From assembly GCA_003719395.1 (NCBI GenBank), contig RHMC01000026.1:1-58249 (forward strand): a stretch of 58,249 bases of DNA, in the 5' to 3' direction. This document shows positions 20,797 to 30,667 of the stretch, one piece after another (within the stretch, counting starts at the first letter, position 1; every line of letters begins with the position of its first letter). This stretch comes from Streptomyces altiplanensis. GTDB taxonomy: Bacteria > Actinomycetota > Actinomycetes > Streptomycetales > Streptomycetaceae. The translations under genes and the position numbers were made by a program. Below the pieces are notes generated by a model, which worked only from the letters and a program-made list of their open reading frames with translations, had not been told where the DNA came from and did not search any database.

Positions 20797-20967
20797 GAAC
20801 TCCTCATTTCGTCCGAGATATCGAACGTGGTCTGACTGGTCGATCGGACCGTAGGGCCGTGACGAAGACACGTCAACACCTCCGCGGCAACAGAAGGCAG
20901 CAGAAGTCACTGGGGAGCAGCATCGTCGCCGTGCCGGACCTGCCGGCCCTGCCGTCGCGAAGGCGCG

Positions 20968-21825
20968 TCAGCGCGGTCCGGCCACCGCCCGCGCCAGGGC
21001 CACCAGCTGACGGACGGCCGGATGCGGGGACGCGCTGCGCCAGGCCAGGAAGACGGGGGCGCTCGGGGCGTCGGTCAACGGCCGGTACGTCACACCGCGA
21101 TGCGCGTGCGTCTGGGCGGTGGAGGCCACCGACGCCCCCGTGCCGCGGCCCGCGGCGATCGCGGTGAGCCAGTCGTCCGTGTTGGCCACCGTGACCGTCG
21201 CCGTGGGCCGGATCTCCTCGGGCCACAGGTCCGGCGTCGTCAGACCCGAGACCGTGTTCAGGACGACCGGTCCGGCCGCGAGGTCCGCCAGGGTCAGCGA
21301 GGCCCGCGCCGCGAGCGGGTCGTCCGACGGCACGGCCGCGACCCTGGGCTCCGTGAACAGCAGCTCGGTGACCAGGCCGGGCGTGTCCACCGGGCCGCGC
21401 AGTACGGCGGCGTCGACCTCGCCGCGGGCGAGTCCCGGCCGTACGGTCGTCGATCCTCAGCAGTTCGAGCGGGGTGTCCGGATGTTCCCGCTGCCAGCGG
21501 CGCAGCAGCGGGGTGGTGTACGGGCCGAGGGCCGACCAGGCGTGTCCGAGCCGCAGGGGCCGGTGCGGCAGCCGTCGGCGTCGAGCGCTTCGTCGAAGCC
21601 GGCAACGGCGGCGGCGGCCTTGTCACGGAAGGCCCGGCCCTCCGCCGTGAGGGCGAGGTGGTGTGTGGAGCGGTCCACCAGCCGCACGCCCATCCGCTTC
21701 TCGAGCGAGGCGAGGGTGCGGGAGACGCTGGGCTGGGTGAGGCCCATCCGGGCCGCGGCCCTGGTCACGTTGGACTCCTCCGCGATGGCGAGGAAGCAGC
21801 GGAGATGACGCAACTCGATGCTCAT
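20968..21825 (-). CDS. LysR-family regulator (two frameshifts)
   Basis: About 285 residues. The N-terminal winged helix is intact: MSIELRHLRCFLAIAEESN, then LTQPSVSRTLASLEKRMGVRLVDRS. The effector domain continues in other frames after about 21560 and 21450 (GEVDAAVLRG, LLFTEPRVAAVPSDDPLA), ending PHPAVRQLVALARAVAGPR. ATG 21825 is divergent from the EamA transporter gene, about 100 bp apart, which LysR proteins commonly control. No effector can be deduced. The breaks are single indels in an otherwise full-length protein. Confidence 0.83.
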
Positions 21826-21927
21826 GCGTGTGGAGCATAACCGCAGCGAGAACGGCATTTCACGCACGACGCCCGGGCCCGTAGCGTGGGCAGGACGGGA
21901 CGGGGCGAAGGGACCGGGGAGGCTGGA

Positions 21928-22907
21928 GTGAAGGACACGCGGTCCGCGGACGCGGGCACCGGCGCGCAGGCGGGCGCGGCGCGTCGTACTGCCGGAGGCG
22001 GCGGGCGCGGCGGCGCGGGCGTCCGGCGGCGCGGCCGCGCCGCCCTCCGTCGCCTCGGCGTTCCCTGGGCCTGTGGCGCTCGTCGTCGCGGGCGGTCTTT
22101 CGGTGCAGTTCGGGGCGGCCGTCGCCGTGCTGCTGATGCCGCGGGCCGGTGCGCTCGGCGTCGTCACACTGCGGCTGGTGCTCGCCGCCCTGGTGCTGCT
22201 GGCGGTCTGCCGGCCTCGGCTTCGCGGGCACTCCCGCGCCGACTGGGCCACCGTCCTCGCCTTCGGCGCGCCATGGGCGGGATGAACATGCTCTTCTACC
22301 AGGCCGTGGACCGTATCCCGCTGGGTGCGGCGGTCACCCTGGAGGTACTGGGCCCGCTCGCCCTGTCGGTGTTCGCCTCGCGGAGGCTGGTGAACCTGCT
22401 GTGGGCGGGGCTCGCCCTCGGCGGCGTGGTGCTGCTCGGCGGAGGGGGCTTCGACCGGCTCGATCCGGCCGGTGCGGCGTTCGCCCTGGCGGCGGGCGGC
22501 ATGTGGGCGGCGTACATCGTCTTCAGCGCCCGTACCGGACGGCGCTTTCCGCAGGCGGACGGGCTGGCGCTGGCGATGGGGGCCGGCGCGCTGCTGAGCC
22601 TGCCGTTCGGGCTCGTGGAGGCGGGGGCGCGGCTGTTCGTTCCCTCGACGCTGGGGCTGGGGCTCGCGGTGGCGCTGATGTCGTCGGTCCTGCCGTACAC
22701 GCTGGAGCTGCTGGCGTTGCGCAGGCTGCCCGCTGCGACGTTCGCGGTGCTGATGAGCCTGGAGCCGGCGATCGCCGCCACGGCCGGTTTCCTCGTACTG
22801 CGTCAGGCCCTTTCGCCCGCGGAGGGGCTGGCGATCGTGCTGGTCGTCGCGCGAGCATGGGGGCGGTGCGGACGCAGACGGCCGGAAGGACCCCGCCGGG
22901 GCCGTAG
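21928..22907 (+). CDS. EamA/RhtA-like drug-metabolite exporter (frameshifts)
   Basis: An inner-membrane exporter of the EamA (DMT) superfamily with about ten helices, close in type to RhtA/YbiF amino-acid exporters. Segments in three frames join: PVALVVAGGLSVQFGAAVAV to 22270, GMNMLFYQAVDRIPLGAAVTLE to 22850, and ASMGAVRTQTAGRT to the stop at 22907. The second EamA repeat carries SSVLPYTLELLALRRLPAATFAVLMSLEPA, the family hallmark. GTG 21928 has GGGGAGG five bases upstream but another indel near 22000 is needed to reach the body. Divergent from the LysR gene; threonine/homoserine or drug efflux are both possible. Confidence 0.8.
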
Positions 22908-22964
22908 AGGCACGCCGGAGCCCGCCGGAGGCGTAGGCACACCGGAGAACACCCCGCGATGGTG

Positions 22965-23000
22965 CGGAACAGCCCGCCGGCCCCCCGGCGGGCTGTTCCG
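22965..23000. terminator. Bidirectional terminator
   Basis: A perfect 16-bp stem (CGGAACAGCCCGCCGG at 22965-22980 pairing with 22985-23000) with a 4-nt loop sits between the convergent EamA and DyP genes and can stop both transcripts. Confidence 0.88.
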
Positions 23001-23020
23001 GTCAGGTGGCCGGCGCCGAG

Positions 23021-24853
23021 TCAGTGCCGGGTCTTGGTGTGCCAGACGGGGGTGCCCCTGCTGTCGTAGATCACCACGTTGCCGTCGGCCTGGACCGCAA
23101 GCCCGGCGCCCGGGTTACCGTCAGTCACCGAGGCCCACACCGGCCGGTTGTCCGGCGTGTAGATCACGAGGTTGCCGTCCTCCTGGAAGACGGCGCGGGC
23201 GCCCTGCGTGGCGGGGTTCTTCGAGGCCCAGCGGGGGTCGTCGTTCTCGTCGAAGACGACGAGCCTGCCGTCGCCCCGAAGCACCAGCTTCGCCTTGCCC
23301 GCGTCGACGACGTCACCGGTGTAGAAGGTGGAGACGGCGGAGACCTCGTGGTTGCCGTTCCCCGCGACCACGACCTTGATCTTCGGGGCGTCGTCCGAGA
23401 GCTCGCCGTCGGCCAGACGGTCGAGGGTCGTCAGCGACGGGGCGAAGGCGTACACGACTCCCTCGGACCGTACGAACTGCTCGAAGCACACCTGCCTGCC
23501 CACGAAGCTGACGTCGGTCGACACACCGATCATGGGGTCCGCGCCGACCTCCGGATCGCGCTGCGGGAAGCGCGTGTCGTTGACCCAGTCCTTCTGGATG
23601 AACTCGAACTGCCGGACCAGGTCGGCCTGGTAGCTGACGAAGACCAGACCGCGGGCGGCGTCGGGACCGTGGCCGTCCGCCCCCGCGGGGTCGAAGGGCA
23701 GACCGTACGGGATGCCGCGGCGCATGATGCGCCGGGAGTCGAGCGCGCCCTTCTCCGGGACGGGTCTGTCGCCCTTCTTCAGCGCGAGGCCGTCGCGGGG
23801 GCTGGTCTTGCGGAGGTGGGAGAACAGTGGGGTGATCTCCCCCTACAGATCGTTCGCGTAACTGATGTTGTTGTCGGTCGCCGCTTCCGGGTCGGAGGAC
23901 ATGCCGGCGTGCGGACACTTCGCCACGGGCGTGCCCGAACGCCAGCGCCCGACCATACGGGCCGCCAGCCACTCCGCGGTGGCCTCCGGGGGCACGGCCT
24001 TCGCGCTCTTCAGCTCCTTCAGCCGCGCCCCGATCTGCGCCCACCAGCCCGGAACGTCCTGGCCGGGACGGCGCACCACGTGGAACGAGCCGTTCTTCGC
24101 CCAGTCCGGCAGGTCGGAAGGCGTGCCTTCGACCGTCTCCTCACCGATGACGAACTCGCCGGCCGGGATGATCCGGGTTCCCGGGCTCCCCTTCTTCCAC
24201 CCGGGGTTCTCGGGGTCGGGCAGGTCGAACCCCTCCACGGCCGGCTCGCTGATGCCGTCCTTGAAGCCGAAGTGCTCCTTGCCCCGCCGGTCTCCCGCCA
24301 GGGTCCCGCCGTCCTGCTCGAAGACGATCACGACCTTGTGGACGGAGGCTTCCTGCCGCTCCTGGGCGAGGGCCTCCCGCAGGTCCTCGACCTTGTCGGC
24401 CGCGACGGTGAGGACCGCGTGGACGGGCTGCGCGTTGCTGTCGCCGAAGAGCCAGTTCTCCGGGGAGTCGTCCCCGGTGTCCCCGAGCATTCCCGCCCGC
24501 ACGGCGGATCCCTGCTTGAACGCGTGCTGTGTCGTGCCCTCCACGGTGTCGGGGAAGGGGTCCTTGCCCGTCAGCGTCCGGATGCCACCGTGAGTGAAAC
24601 TGACGCTGCGCCATACGGCGTGGAGAGCCCTGGGGTCGTCACCACCGGTGTTCCTGCGTGCCTCGCTGAAGGCCGCGTTGAACGCCGCGACCTGCCGGGT
24701 CGTGGCGATGCGCGGCTTCAGGCGCCGCAGCCAGGTGCGCGCCCGCGTCGCGTCGTCGAACTTCAGGAACAGCAGCTGTGCGTGGTCCTTCTTGAAGCCG
24801 GCGAGCACATCCCCCTGGATCTCCGTGCTCTCCCGCAGTGCCAGATCGGTCAT
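23021..24853 (-). CDS. DyP-type peroxidase with C-terminal bulb-lectin domain, in-frame TAG
   Basis: A haem peroxidase of 610 residues if the amber codon at 23843-23845 is ignored. The DyP domain carries the GXXDG motif in FGFKDGISEPAVEG; the haem-binding part continues past the TAG (RIMRRGIPYGLPFDP, GLVFVSYQADLVRQFEFIQ). After about residue 500 a B-lectin domain follows, with AKLVLRGDGRLVVFDEND, RAVFQEDGNLVIYTPD and AVQADGNVVIYDSRG, three blades with the QxDxNxVxY sugar-binding pattern. No signal peptide is seen. The TAG at codon 337 lies in the same frame as the full rest of the enzyme, so without read-through or correction the product lacks the proximal haem region. The galactose-oxidase-like gene lies 62 bp upstream on the same strand, recalling the DtpA-GlxA partnership of Streptomyces. 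Confidence 0.85.
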
Positions 24854-24915
24854 TCTTCCTTCACTTCCTGGGGTTTCTCGGGGTGGGATTCACGCGTCGT
24901 ACTCCGAACCGGCTG

Positions 24916-25630
24916 TCACCTGACGACGGGAGGGCCGAAGGACACGAACTTGGCCATGCTGGGCACGCCCTCCTCATTGAGGAGGAAGAGCATGCAGTGG
25001 CCCGGAGGCGCGGCTCCGGCCGAGGGCGGCGCCTGCAGTTCGAGGGCGCCGTCGCTGCGGCTCTTGATGCGGACTTCGTTCCCCTTCGCCGGGTCCCACA
25101 GGTACGCCCGGCCGGCGTTCGCCCTGCCGATGACCTGGGTGAGGGGTCTCCTTCGTCGGGTCGGTCTCGATCCTCTCGAACGAGAACATCAGGACCTTGC
25201 CGGTGGGCAGCTGGGTCACGTGCACACCGAAGTCGGGGGACGGGAAGTACTCCTTGAAGGCCCCGTACTCCCGCGCGCCGAACGTGGCGTTGTGCGCCGC
25301 CTGCGATGTGGTGAGTGACTTCAGGCGTGCCGTACGCGTCGTCTGCGGATAGTCGCCGAGGTCCTCGGCCCGCATGCGGGCCGCGGCGTGCGCCTCGGCG
25401 TGCTCCTGACCGAGGACGGCGACCTCGGCCTTGTCCACCGTGGCCTCGCCGTCGGTGCCGGGTTCCGCCCCGCGGGAGACGGAACGAGGTTCTACGCGCG
25501 TCGTGGGCGACGGCCGGAAGCGCGGTGACGAGGGGGGTGGTCAGGGCGGAGGTGACGCCGGTACTGCCCGCAAGAGCCGTTTCGCCGAACCGCTCCTGCG
25601 ATTCGGCGAAAATCGATTCTTCGATGTCAT
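24916..25630 (-). pseudogene. Galactose-oxidase-like copper oxidase remnant, middle missing
   Basis: The reading (frame changes near 25470 and 25150) begins with a signal-like stretch, then VDKAEVAVLGQEHAEAHAAA and GVHVTQLPTGKVLMFSFERIE, TQVIGRANAGRAYLWDPAKG, which resemble the first kelch strand of galactose/glyoxal oxidases. It then jumps to RSDGALELQAPPSAG and APPGHCMLFLLNEEGVPSMA, the C-terminal DUF1929 domain that ends such proteins. The kelch propeller with the Tyr-Cys cofactor and copper ligands is absent; about 240 residues remain of the usual 600-650. It is therefore unlikely to be an active oxidase. ATG 25630 is the likely start. Both ends surviving implies an internal deletion. Confidence 0.6.
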
Positions 25631-25841
25631 GGGGTTTGACCTGGGGCGGAGATGGGGCCCCGGCCGGGGCCTGAAGCGAACAGAGCAAGCATGTCCACTT
25701 GTTTCTCCGTCCCTCGCCCGCCGGCCCGCGTCCCTGGACGGACCCGACGGCAGTTACCGAGCGGTTTGCCCAGTTTGATCAGGGGTAATTGGATCCGGCC
25801 CCTTGGGCGCCGATGGAGTCGCTGCTAGGAGGAAGCGCACG

Positions 25842-27377
25842 ATGAGTCAGACCGAACGCGTGGGGACCGGGACCATCACCACCAAAATCCCGGCCAGACT
25901 CGACCGCCTCCCGTGGTCGAGGTGGCACTGGATGATCGTGGTCGGGCTGGGCACCGTGTGGATCCTCGACGGCCTCGAAGTGACCGTCGTCGGCAATGTC
26001 GCGAGCCGCCTCTCGGAGGAGGGCAGCGGACTGCCGATCACGGACGCGCAAGTCACCGGGGTCGCCGCCGCCCTCTATGTGGCCGGCGCCTGTTCCGGCG
26101 CCCTGTTCTTCGGCTGGCTCACCGACCGGTACGGCCGCAAGAAGCTGTTCCTCATCACCCTGGCGGTCTATCTGGCGGCGACAGCGATGACCGCCCTGTC
26201 CTCCTCCTCGTGGTGGTTCTTCCTTTTCCGCTTCCTCACCGGCTTCGGCATCGGCGGCGAGTACGCGGCCATCAACTCGGCCATCGACGAGCTGATCCCC
26301 AGCAAGTACCGGGGACGCGTGGACCTCATCATCAACGGCAGCTACTGGCTCGGCGCGATGGGCGGCGCCCTGCTGTCGGTCCTGGCTCTCAACACCGACA
26401 TCTTCCCCAAGGACATCGGCTGGCGGCTCACCTTCGCCCTCGGTGTCGTACTCGGCCTGGTGATCCTGCTGGTCCGCCGGCACGTGCCGGAGAGTCCGCG
26501 CTGGATGTTCATCCACGGGCGCTCGGAAGGCGCGGAGGAACTCGTCACCGGGGTGGAACGCGAGATCGAGGAAGAGACCGGGAAGCGCCTGCCCGAACCC
26601 GGGACGGCCATCACCATCGAGCAGCGGCGCAGTATCGGATTCGTCGAGATCGGCCGGACGCTGTTCCGCTCCTACCCCAAGCGCGCGGTGCTCGGCTTCG
26701 CGCTCTTCATCGGGCAGGCGTTCCTGTACAACGCCATCACCTTCGGATTCGGCTCGATCCTGGTGAAGTTCTTCGACGTGTCCAGCGGGTCGACGGGGTA
26801 CTTCTTCGCGGCCATCGCCTTCGGCAACTTCCTCGGGCCGCTGCTGCTGGGGCGGCTGTTCGACACGGTGGGCCGCAAGCCGATGATCGCCGGTACCTAC
26901 ATCCTCTCGGGGCTGCTGCTCTTCGTCACCGCGTGGTTCTTCAACAGCGGCTGGCTCAACGCGACGACCATGACCGCGTGCTGGGCCGTCGTCCTCTTCT
27001 TCGCCTCGGCCGGGGCGAGTTCCGCCTACCTCACGGTCAGCGAGATCTTCCCGATGGAGACCCGCGCGATGGCGATCGCCTTCTTCTACGCCATCGGCAC
27101 GGCGGCCGGCGGTATTTCCGGGCCGCTGCTGTTCGCGGAGCTCACGGAGAGCGGAGTGGTGGGGGACGCCGTACTCGCGTTCTGCATCGGCGCGTCGCTG
27201 ATGGTGGCCGCGGGTGTGGTGGCGGTGTTCTTCGCCGTCGCGGCGGAGGGCAAGTCCCTCGAAGACATCGCGACTCCGCTGTCCGTCAGCGCACCGGCGA
27301 GCGGCGGAGCGCCGGGCGGGCGGACGGACGGGGACAGGGACGGCGGGGGAAACCCTCCCGGCGCCTTCACCGGCTGA
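25842..27377 (+). CDS. MFS transporter (sugar-porter/MHS-like)
   Basis: An intact 511-residue, 12-helix major facilitator. The loop 2-3 motif is GWLTDRYGRKKLF with a repeat at LLGRLFDTVGRKPM after helix 8. RFLTGFGIGGEYAAINSAI and ELIPSKYRGR are typical of the sugar porter and metabolite:proton symporter groups. A 50-residue cytoplasmic loop lies between helices 6 and 7, and the C-terminal tail is Gly/Ser-rich and disordered. AGGAGG lies nine bases before ATG 25842. The gene stands alone between the copper-oxidase remnant (divergent) and the flavin reductase gene. The substrate cannot be read. Confidence 0.9.
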   Translation: MSQTERVGTGTITTKIPARLDRLPWSRWHWMIVVGLGTVWILDGLEVTVVGNVASRLSEEGSGLPITDAQVTGVAAALYVAGACSGALFFGWLTDRYGRKKLFLITLAVYLAATAMTALSSSSWWFFLFRFLTGFGIGGEYAAINSAIDELIPSKYRGRVDLIINGSYWLGAMGGALLSVLALNTDIFPKDIGWRLTFALGVVLGLVILLVRRHVPESPRWMFIHGRSEGAEELVTGVEREIEEETGKRLPEPGTAITIEQRRSIGFVEIGRTLFRSYPKRAVLGFALFIGQAFLYNAITFGFGSILVKFFDVSSGSTGYFFAAIAFGNFLGPLLLGRLFDTVGRKPMIAGTYILSGLLLFVTAWFFNSGWLNATTMTACWAVVLFFASAGASSAYLTVSEIFPMETRAMAIAFFYAIGTAAGGISGPLLFAELTESGVVGDAVLAFCIGASLMVAAGVVAVFFAVAAEGKSLEDIATPLSVSAPASGGAPGGRTDGDRDGGGNPPGAFTG

Positions 27378-27491
27378 CCCGCCTTCCCGGTCGTGGGCGG
27401 CCCGCCCGGTCGCCGGGTCCGCGGAACGCTCTCACGGACTCGCGGCCGCCGACGCGCCCCCGCGCGGCCGCCGGCCGGGTACGGTCGGCTC

Positions 27492-27974
27492 GTGGAGCTC
27501 GACACATTCACTGATCTGCTCGATTATCCGATGTACGTCGTGACGGCCGCAGCGGCAGGAGAGCGGTCGGGATGCCTGGTGGGGTTCGCCTCCCAGTGCT
27601 CGATCCATCCGCCCCGGTTCATGGTGTGGCTGTCCACGGCCAATCACACGTACCGCGTGGCCCGACAGGCCTCGCACCTGGGCGTGCACCTGCTGCGTCG
27701 TGAGGACAGAGCACTGGCCGGGCTGTTCGGCGGCGAGACCGGTGACCGTGTCGACAAGTTCGAGCGCGTCGCGTGGCAGCCGCAGGACGGTGGCACGCCG
27801 GTACTGACCGACGCCTGTGCCTGGTTCGTCGGACGTGTCCTGGACTGCTTCGCGGGAGGAGACCACGTGGGTTTCCTCCTGGCACCGGTGGCCGGGTCCC
27901 CACGCCCGCCCGGCCGCGCCCGGCTGCTCGGCTTCACCGACGTCGCCGACCTGTCGCCGGGCCACCCCGCCTGA
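27492..27974 (+). CDS. Flavin reductase-like, FMN-binding split-barrel protein
   Basis: An intact 160-residue protein of the flavin reductase-like family. PMYVVTAAAAGERSGCLVGFASQCSIHPPRFMVWLS is the diagnostic N-terminal strand pattern that places FMN, and GVHLLRREDRALAGLFGG and DCFAGGDHVGFLLAPV follow. Such proteins reduce flavin with NAD(P)H or bind FMN in two-component monooxygenases. No partner oxygenase is adjacent. GTG 27492 lacks a strong ribosome site, so the mRNA may be nearly leaderless. The next 350 bp hold no gene. Confidence 0.85.
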   Translation: MELDTFTDLLDYPMYVVTAAAAGERSGCLVGFASQCSIHPPRFMVWLSTANHTYRVARQASHLGVHLLRREDRALAGLFGGETGDRVDKFERVAWQPQDGGTPVLTDACAWFVGRVLDCFAGGDHVGFLLAPVAGSPRPPGRARLLGFTDVADLSPGHPA

Positions 27975-28333
27975 TCAGGGCAGCGGCCGTCGGAGCGCGC
28001 GGCGCCGGGGGCGGTGGCCGCCGTGAGGGGCGGTGGGGCGAGGCGGGGCGTCACCGTGCCCGGGGGAGGACGCGGGCCGACGTCGAGGGAGCGGTCCTGA
28101 GCGGGCGTACGCCGCCGACTGGCCGTCGGCATCAACGCGGGCAGCCGTCCCCCGGCACGGTCCGGGTGCAGGAAGGGCAGCCGGCTCCATGGCACGGCCG
28201 CGGCCTCACCGTCCTGCTCGGAGTCCGGCCCCCACCCCTCGTCCGGTCCGGATGCACGGCGCCGAGGTGATCCGGGCCGCAGAGGGTAGACGTTCCGCAG
28301 TCGTTGCTGGACGAGATCTCCGGAGAGAATGCC
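27975..28333. other. Intergenic region without recognisable gene
   Basis: 359 bp. Reading frames in both strands have no family match and no ribosome site. GGAGAG at the right end serves the next gene. Nothing else recognised. Confidence 0.6.
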
Positions 28334-28777
28334 ATGGCCGTCAAAGCGACCGGATGGGCCCGCACGTTCCCCGCCGACAAGGGCGTACGCGAAGGGCGGA
28401 AGTGGACGCGCAGCCAGTTGGAGACCCTCCCCTGGGCCGCCGAGGCACCCGACACCGTGGACGAGATCGTACTGGCGGTCTCCGAACTCCTCACCAACGC
28501 GCACCTGCACGCCCGCAGTGACGCCCAACTGGTGCTGACCTGGGACAGCACCTGCCTGCATGTGAACGTTCACGACGAGGCCACCGCCGTGCCCAAGCCC
28601 AGGGACCCGGACCCGGGAGCCGTTTCGGGAAGGGGTGTCAGCATCGTGCAGGCCCTCGCCGACAGCTGGCAGACCCATGCGCAGCAGCACGGCAAGACGG
28701 TCACCGCCTGCTTCAGGCCCCCGCTCCCCGGGTCGTCGTCCGCGACGCCGCGGCCCGCGACGCCCCAGCGCCCCTGA
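28334..28777 (+). CDS. RsbW-like ATP-binding protein (anti-sigma type kinase)
   Basis: An intact 147-residue protein with a single HATPase domain. The N-box reads DEIVLAVSELLTNAHLHA, the G1 box VNVHDEATAV and the G2 box GRGVSIVQALAD. Streptomyces encode dozens of these small proteins. Some bind sigma factors and phosphorylate anti-anti-sigma partners, and many are orphans as here. A Pro/Ala/Thr-rich tail ends the protein. ATG 28334 follows GGAGAG. No partner STAS protein or sigma factor is adjacent, so its target is unknown. Confidence 0.88.
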   Translation: MAVKATGWARTFPADKGVREGRKWTRSQLETLPWAAEAPDTVDEIVLAVSELLTNAHLHARSDAQLVLTWDSTCLHVNVHDEATAVPKPRDPDPGAVSGRGVSIVQALADSWQTHAQQHGKTVTACFRPPLPGSSSATPRPATPQRP

Positions 28778-28989
28778 CCCGGCCGGGCAGGGGCCGGAGC
28801 TCGAGGGCCCAGCCGTTACGGGAGAGGCTTTCCGTCATCGGCACAGTGACTCCCGACGGGTGAGGTGCCTGACCGGTTCGGGTGACGTGTCCGAGGAAAT
28901 CAAGCTGTCCGGGGCCGGGGACGCACAAGCACGCCCGTCGCACGGTGAAGATGAGACGGAATCCTCGTACGCACCGAAGGGACAGAACC

Positions 28990-29349
28990 ATGCACCGTCG
29001 TTTCGCCCTTGCCCTCACCGCTTCCCTTGCAGCCGTCCTGCTTGCCTCCGGGACCGCCGCCGCGGCGCCCGCCGATGACACCCCCACCACCCTGACCCCG
29101 CGGGAGCAGGCAGGTCTGGACTTCGCCGGGCAGGTACTCGCCGCGCTCCTCGCGGCGGTGCCTCCCGGTAGGCGGGCCGTCGTGGCGGGCGAGGAGCTCC
29201 GCGGAGCTTGTGCGCCCGCCCGTCGAGTCCACCACTGCGGCGTCATCCGTACGGCCAACCGGTGGACAGCGGCAGCCGCACAATGGATACCGGGGGAGGA
29301 TTCGGGCGTGGGGGCCGCAACCATTCGGCGCATCCGTGTGTCTCAATAG
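28990..29349 (+). CDS. Small secreted protein of unknown function
   Basis: 119 residues. MHRRFALALTASLAAVLLASGTAAAAP is a clear Sec signal peptide cut after AAA. The mature part starts acidic (DDTPTTLTPREQAGLDFAGQ) and ends Arg-rich with no known domain. A change from an ordinary composition to an Arg/Cys-rich one after about residue 55 suggests a frame change near 29155, so the true C-terminus may differ. AAGGGA lies upstream of ATG 28990. The next gene encodes another exported protein. Confidence 0.6.
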   Translation: MHRRFALALTASLAAVLLASGTAAAAPADDTPTTLTPREQAGLDFAGQVLAALLAAVPPGRRAVVAGEELRGACAPARRVHHCGVIRTANRWTAAAAQWIPGEDSGVGAATIRRIRVSQ

Positions 29350-29395
29350 ACAAGACCGGACAATGCGCATAAAAAACGGAAGTCGAGGACATCTG

Positions 29396-29899
29396 ATGCC
29401 CCGTACCGCTTCGCGTGCCACCGCTGTCGCCACCGCGTGCGCCGCCGCAGTCGGCCTCGCCCTGACCATGGCCGCGACCTCTCCGGCCGCCGCCCAGCCG
29501 GACCGGGCCGCCGCGACCGCCCACGACACCCCGGCCGTGCGGACCGCTCCGACGGCCGAGCCCGCCCCGGACAGCCACTGGACCGCCGCAGAGATCCACC
29601 GCTTCCTGGTCGGCTTCTACGGCAAGCACGGCCCGTCCCCCTGGCAGCGCGAGCACCAGGTGGCGCCCGACCTCAAGGAACGGGCCGCCAACACCCCCGA
29701 CTACGACCTGCTGCTGTGCGCCCAGAACACGCCGCAGAACATCTCGATCGGCAAGGTGACCACCGCGCAGTCGGCGCGGGTCGGCTGGGCGACGGTCACC
29801 ACTCACTGGGGCGCGAACGACAAGCGGCACTTCACCGCGTACGTCGACCTGGACGCGGAGAAGCCCCTCAAGCTGCTGGATGTCTCCTGTCAGCTGTGA
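29396..29899 (+). CDS. Secreted protein, unknown family
   Basis: 167 residues with a signal peptide (ATAVATACAAAVGLALTMAAT, cut near AAA-QP), a Pro/Ala/Thr-rich segment, and a compact domain from about residue 60: AAEIHRFLVGFYGKHGPSPW, LLLCAQNTPQNISIGKV, VGWATVTTHWGA and a C-terminal LLDVSCQL. The pattern of a helix with FxxxFYGxxG followed by beta strands is reminiscent of DUF3828-type extracellular proteins, but I do not claim the family. Two Cys may form a disulfide. ATG 29396 has GAGGA eight bases before it; an in-frame ATG at 29363 is an alternative. Confidence 0.7.
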   Translation: MPRTASRATAVATACAAAVGLALTMAATSPAAAQPDRAAATAHDTPAVRTAPTAEPAPDSHWTAAEIHRFLVGFYGKHGPSPWQREHQVAPDLKERAANTPDYDLLLCAQNTPQNISIGKVTTAQSARVGWATVTTHWGANDKRHFTAYVDLDAEKPLKLLDVSCQL

Positions 29900-29952
29900 G
29901 CTCGCGCTGCGCGGCGGCGGCTGGTGGCCGCCCCCGCAGCCGGCCGGTGGGG

Positions 29953-30582
29953 TCAGTTGTCGCCGAGCAGCTCGTTCATGCGCGTGATCTCGGCGCTCTG
30001 CGAGGTGACGATGTCACCGGCCATGTCCTTGGCGGGCTTGTAGGCACCGTCGGACCGCTCGGTCTTCGCCATCTCGACCGCGCCTTCGTGGTGCTTGACC
30101 ATCATCTCGAGGAACGCGGTGTCGAACGCCGCGCCGGAAGCCTTCTCCAGCTCGTCCATCTCCTCGGGCGTCATCATCCCGGACATGGAGTGGCCGCCGT
30201 GCCCGGCGCCCCGGCCCTCCTCGGGGACTTCCTCGCCCCAGGAAGTGAGCCACCCGGACAGCGTCCCGATCTCCGGGTCCTGTGCCTTCTTGATCTCCGC
30301 GGCCAGCTTCTTGACCTCGGCGGATTCAGTACGCGTCTGCGCCAGATCGGCCATCTCGACCGCCTGACGGTGGTGCGGGATCATCCCCTTCGCGAAGGCG
30401 ACGTCGGCGGCGTTGTGCTCACCCTGTCCGGCAGAGGCCGGCGCGCTGGGCGAGGAGGTCTTGTGGCCGTCGTGGCCGGCGGAGCTGCCATTTCCCCCGC
30501 CGCAGGCGGTGAGTACGACGGCGGCGGTGGCCGCGGCCGCCACAGCGGCGGCACGGCGGATCAGGGAACGGTGTGCGGTCAT
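29953..30582 (-). CDS. DUF305 lipoprotein
   Basis: An intact 209-residue lipoprotein. The signal peptide ends in the lipobox VLTAC, followed by Gly and a His-rich linker (AGHDGHK). The ferritin-like DUF305 fold has two matching halves: AFAKGMIPHHRQAVEMADLA and AFLEMMVKHHEGAVEMAKTE, each with the HH pair, plus MSGMMTPEEMDELEKASG between them. DUF305 proteins are often found with copper-resistance genes, and the Met/His richness suits metal binding; function is otherwise unproven. The gene lies 85 bp downstream of a DUF6153-like gene on the same strand. AGGAG is ten bases upstream of ATG 30582. Confidence 0.9.
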   Translation of the reverse strand: MTAHRSLIRRAAAVAAAATAAVVLTACGGGNGSSAGHDGHKTSSPSAPASAGQGEHNAADVAFAKGMIPHHRQAVEMADLAQTRTESAEVKKLAAEIKKAQDPEIGTLSGWLTSWGEEVPEEGRGAGHGGHSMSGMMTPEEMDELEKASGAAFDTAFLEMMVKHHEGAVEMAKTERSDGAYKPAKDMAGDIVTSQSAEITRMNELLGDN

Positions 30583-30667
30583 GGTGGTGAGACTCCTGCG
30601 TGTGTGCTCCATGGGCATGGCTCTTGACGGCGGCACCGCCCGACGGGGGCGGGCGCAGCGGGCCGGC

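Noticed and set aside
29900..29952. Terminator between the convergent secreted-protein and DUF305 genes
   Set aside because: Only a weak GGCGGC/GCCGCC pairing is visible, no better than chance in this GC content.
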